From: DATELY01 sp035276085
GTDB lineage: Bacteria; Pseudomonadota; Gammaproteobacteria; Steroidobacterales; Steroidobacteraceae
NCBI GenBank assembly: GCA_035276085.1
Contig: DATELY010000300.1
Coordinates: forward strand, 1-33,196
Length of the DNA stretch: 33,196 nucleotides
Direction of reading: 5' to 3'
The notes below the pieces were generated by a model. The model ran no database searches, was not told where the DNA came from, and saw nothing but the letters and a program-made list of their open reading frames with translations. Both the position numbers and the translations under genes were made by a program. Positions 30,556-33,196 of this stretch are shown here, piece after piece; position 1 is the stretch's first letter, and each line of letters opens with the position of its first letter.

Positions 30556-32946
30556 ATGAGTTTTTTCTCCGACTTGCGCGCTGAGCGGCTGATCGCCGAG
30601 ATCAGAAGCATTGGCGATCCAGCCAATGCGGAGTCGCAGAAAGCCTTTCAGAAGCTGGCGAAGATCGGGCCCGGCGCGATCCCCAAGATTCTCGATGCCC
30701 TCGCCGCTGCGGACCGCAAGGAAACGGTCTCCTACGTCGAGATCCTGACGCAAATGGTCGACAACAAGACCTTCCCCATCCTGGTCGAGGGCCTGGCTGA
30801 CGGCAATCCGCGCACGGTCGCAGCGATTTGCTGGTCCCTGACCTCCAGTAACAACTACAGCGCCAGCCTGCTGTTCGACCTCTTGAGCCGGGCCGACGTG
30901 CCCAAGCCGGCGATCATCGAAATCATCTCGGCCCAGAAGCAGCGCTTCACGGTGCGTGACCTCGTCCAGCAGGCCTACTCGCTCGAGCCGAACGACAAGG
31001 GCGCGGTGTTCAAGATCATCGGCGAGCTGGCCGATGAGAGCGCCATCCCGGAGCTCATCAGCCGCATCGAAGGCAAAGACACCGGCGCCCGCATCCACAT
31101 CATCAACATCCTGTCGCGCTTCAATCGTCCGGAAGTGTCGGCAGCGCTGCAAAGCCAGCTGCGCGACCCGAACAAGATGGTGCGCCAGGCGGCACTCAAC
31201 GCACTCTCCAAGATGGATGGGCCCATCAACATCGCTCCCGTCTGCCAGCTCCTGCGCGATGCGGACATCGAAGTCCAGAATCGCGCCATCGACGTCGTGG
31301 TCAATGCGAAAGATCCCGACACGATGAAGTACCTGATCGACGTGCTGAAGGACGAGAACGAATACGCCCGCCGTGCCGGCGTGGAAGTGCTGAATCACCT
31401 CGGCACGGCCAGGGACATCAAGCAATTGCTGCAGGTCATCAAGGACGACGACTGGTGGGTTCGGACCCGGGCCGCCGATGCGCTCGGCAAGATCGGCGGC
31501 CCACGTGTGGTCGATGCGGTCATGGAGCTGATCCGCGACCAGGACGAGGATGTCCGCCGTGCAGCCATCGAGATCCTCAACCAGACCAAGGACGAGCGCG
31601 CGGTCAATTTTCTGATCGAGGCCACCAAAGACAAGGATTGGTGGGTCAGCGAGCGTGCCGTCGATGCGCTGGGCGAGATCGGCAGCAAGAAGGCTGTGCC
31701 TGCCTTGCTCGAGCTGCTCAATTCACCCCACACGAAGGCGCTGCCGAGCATTGCCCGCGCGCTGGGAAAAATTGGCGATACACGCGTGGTCGAGCCGCTC
31801 TTCAAGCTGCTCGAGCGCCCCGAGAAAGAGATCAAGGTCGAAGCGATCGGATCGCTCGCGCGCCTGGTCGATGACAAACGCGTCGATATGATTCGCGGGC
31901 ACATTCAAAATGCCGGCGCCGCGTCTGCCGACGACACGATCCAGAACGCCGCGTTGCGCGCCATCGAGGAAATCGACAACCGCTTCACGAGCACGGGCGT
32001 GTCGTCGCAGTCCAAGGTCGCAGCGAAGGTGTCGGAGTCCGCGCGCACGCTGCTGCTCGACAAGGTCGACGTCGAGTCGGTCATCAAGAAAGCGGAAGAC
32101 TCCTCGCGGCTCGATATTTCGACGCTCAAGAGCGGCGACCTCATCGAAGGCCGCTACAAGTTCATCGAGAAGATCGGCAAGGGCGCGTTCGGTACCGTGC
32201 TGCTGGTCGAGGACACCGTCGTCGACGAGCGCCTCATCCTGAAATTCCTGAACCCGAACGTGTCGCAGGACGAAGAGATGATGAAGCGCTTCGTTCACGA
32301 GCTGCGCTACTCCCGCAAGATCACGCATCACAACGTCATTCGCATCTACGACTTCCTGTACATGCGCGGCAACTATGCGATCTCGATGGAGTACTTCCCG
32401 TCGCACACGTTGGGCAGCGAGATCGTGAACGAGAAGGCGCTGCCGCTGCCGCGCGCCCTGAAGTACGGCTGCGACATCGCGACCGGCATGACGGTGGCGC
32501 ACAAGGCCGGCATCGTCCATCGCGACCTGAAGCCGGCGAACCTCCTCATCAACAACGAGGGTCTGCTGAAAATCGTGGACTTCGGCGTGGCCGCCGCACA
32601 GAAGGAAGGCGATACGCAGCTGACCAAGACCGGATATGTCATCGGCTCGCCGAAATACATGGCGCCCGAACAGATCCTGGGCAAGAAGGTCGACGAGCGC
32701 GCCGACGTCTACAGCCTCGGCGTCATCCTGTATGAAATGCTCACCGGCGTACCGCCGTACAGCCGCGGCGATCACATGTCGGTCATGTATCAGCACGTGC
32801 AGGGCAAGGCACGCGCACCCGTGGACGTGAACCCTCAGCTGCCCAAGGCCCTCTCCGACCTCGTCGTCAGAGCCATGTCCGTCGACAAGACCAAGCGACC
32901 CCAGACGATGGAGGAGTTGCGGGCCGCGCTGGAGAAGTTTTTCTAG
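30556..32946 (+). CDS. HEAT-repeat protein fused to a serine/threonine protein kinase
   Basis: A 796-residue cytosolic protein. Residues from about 10 to 470 form an array of roughly ten or more HEAT/armadillo-like helical pairs, seen in units such as VRQAALNALSKM, VRTRAADALGKIGGP and VSERAVDALGEIGSKKAV. A linker of about 60 residues leads into a complete Hanks-type kinase: glycine loop GKGAFG near 541, the ATP-binding Lys in LILKFLN, the HRDLKPANLL catalytic loop at 655, DFG at 675, and APE at 703-705. The kinase ends at the C-terminus; there is no membrane helix or extracellular sensor, unlike PknB-type kinases. ATG 30556 follows GAGAGAG at 30542; the TTG one codon earlier is less likely. 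The HEAT array is probably a protein-binding or regulatory scaffold. The target is unknown, and no cognate phosphatase lies in the window. Confidence 0.93.
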   Translation: MSFFSDLRAERLIAEIRSIGDPANAESQKAFQKLAKIGPGAIPKILDALAAADRKETVSYVEILTQMVDNKTFPILVEGLADGNPRTVAAICWSLTSSNNYSASLLFDLLSRADVPKPAIIEIISAQKQRFTVRDLVQQAYSLEPNDKGAVFKIIGELADESAIPELISRIEGKDTGARIHIINILSRFNRPEVSAALQSQLRDPNKMVRQAALNALSKMDGPINIAPVCQLLRDADIEVQNRAIDVVVNAKDPDTMKYLIDVLKDENEYARRAGVEVLNHLGTARDIKQLLQVIKDDDWWVRTRAADALGKIGGPRVVDAVMELIRDQDEDVRRAAIEILNQTKDERAVNFLIEATKDKDWWVSERAVDALGEIGSKKAVPALLELLNSPHTKALPSIARALGKIGDTRVVEPLFKLLERPEKEIKVEAIGSLARLVDDKRVDMIRGHIQNAGAASADDTIQNAALRAIEEIDNRFTSTGVSSQSKVAAKVSESARTLLLDKVDVESVIKKAEDSSRLDISTLKSGDLIEGRYKFIEKIGKGAFGTVLLVEDTVVDERLILKFLNPNVSQDEEMMKRFVHELRYSRKITHHNVIRIYDFLYMRGNYAISMEYFPSHTLGSEIVNEKALPLPRALKYGCDIATGMTVAHKAGIVHRDLKPANLLINNEGLLKIVDFGVAAAQKEGDTQLTKTGYVIGSPKYMAPEQILGKKVDERADVYSLGVILYEMLTGVPPYSRGDHMSVMYQHVQGKARAPVDVNPQLPKALSDLVVRAMSVDKTKRPQTMEELRAALEKFF

Positions 32947-32961
32947 CGCTGAGCGCTCGTT

Positions 32962-33070
32962 CCCCCCACCCTGTCCCCTCCCCCGCTGCGCAGGGGAGGG
33001 GACGCTGGGTCCAATTGCACCGCCGTTGGCAAGAGCGTTCCCTCCCTTGCGAAGCGCACTGCTGTCCGGG
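32962..33070. repeat. REP-like inverted pair after the HEAT-kinase gene
   Basis: Unit 32962-33004 (CCCCCACCCTGTCCCCTCCC to GGGGAGGGGACGC) contains the same GCTGCGCAG palindromic core as the 4105-4323 element. A shorter inverse (33035-33070, starting GCGTTCCCTCCCTTGCGAAG) is truncated on its right side. The pair begins 16 bp after the kinase stop codon and lies between convergent genes, the same setting as the 4105-4323 copy. Confidence 0.75.
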
Positions 33071-33077
33071 ATCGCTT

Positions 33078-33196
33078 TCATAGTGGCAAGGGCTGCTGCG
33101 TAGATTGAAAGAGGGCGCGTTGGGTTCGCCAGCGCCGATGACGCTCTCGGTCGGCATCGGCACGTTGGAAGAGCGTGGCACGCAGCTCATTGAGCA
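33078..33196 (-). CDS. C-terminal tail of an unidentified protein, 5' end beyond the window
   Basis: A minus-strand frame enters from the right edge and runs 39 codons to a TGA at 33080-33078. The visible tail is basic and helical (LNELRATLFQRADADRERHR, then WRTQRALFQSTQQPLPL). Its composition fits a real C-terminus, and the stop falls just past the REP-like pair, a position where this family sits at gene ends elsewhere in the window. The protein family is not recognisable from so short a piece, and a chance open frame cannot be excluded. Confidence 0.4.
   Translation of the reverse strand, partial: LNELRATLFQRADADRERHRRWRTQRALFQSTQQPLPL

Noticed and set aside
31723..33081. 452-codon minus-strand open frame
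   Set aside because: Antisense to the HEAT-kinase gene and continuing through the REP-like pair; no domain visible.

Overview
The window is about 33 kb of a GC-rich bacterial chromosome, most likely from a gammaproteobacterium. The type of organism is inferred from gene content: rdgC, hda, release factor 3, a DUF2069 gene, and the neighbourhood wrbA / DUF2069 / hda / CDP-alcohol phosphatidyltransferase / DUF2066 / purM / purN / DUF3108 / dcd / apbC. That neighbourhood is typical of Xanthomonadales-, Nevskiales- or Steroidobacter-like lineages. No rRNA or tRNA gene was seen, so the placement is not firm. No phage, integron, CRISPR array or transposase was found. The region is mainly housekeeping sequence with an accessory left end and several families of intergenic repeats.

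Left end (1-5.7 kb): a Fic-family protein, cut by the window edge, sits behind a striking three-copy operator-like repeat. Next comes a decayed MHS-type transporter. It is followed by a two-gene operon, a metallophosphoesterase and a family 4 glycosyltransferase, that matches the PlcP-Agt pair of phosphate-starvation membrane remodelling. Four 11-bp-spaced PhoB half-sites lie directly upstream of it. A ChrA-type transporter faces this operon across a compound inverted and tandem repeat.

5.7-16.6 kb: a minus-strand operon reads peptidyl-prolyl isomerase, HupE/UreJ-like membrane protein, DUF3604 protein. Next are a YdjM-type membrane protein and a DUF456 protein, divergent from rdgC. A small lipoprotein overlaps a lipoprotein S41 protease. 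An MFS permease overlaps a PAP2 phosphatase.

16.7-30.3 kb: prfC, rimI, a family 4 uracil-DNA glycosylase and pssA are all on the minus strand. These are followed by a lytic transglycosylase, acylphosphatase, a DUF4398 lipoprotein, wrbA and a DUF2069 gene. Then come hda, a PgsA-like gene and a DUF2066 gene, divergent from purM-purN-DUF3108, and finally dcd and apbC/mrp.

30.5 kb to the end: a large cytosolic protein joins a long HEAT-repeat array to an apparently intact serine/threonine kinase. The tail of an unidentified minus-strand gene follows.

The observations I rate highest are the PhoB-box array on the plcP-agt-like operon, the HEAT-kinase fusion, a ~150-bp repeat whose two copies each abut a stop codon, the REP-like inverted pairs at four loci, and the fic operator.
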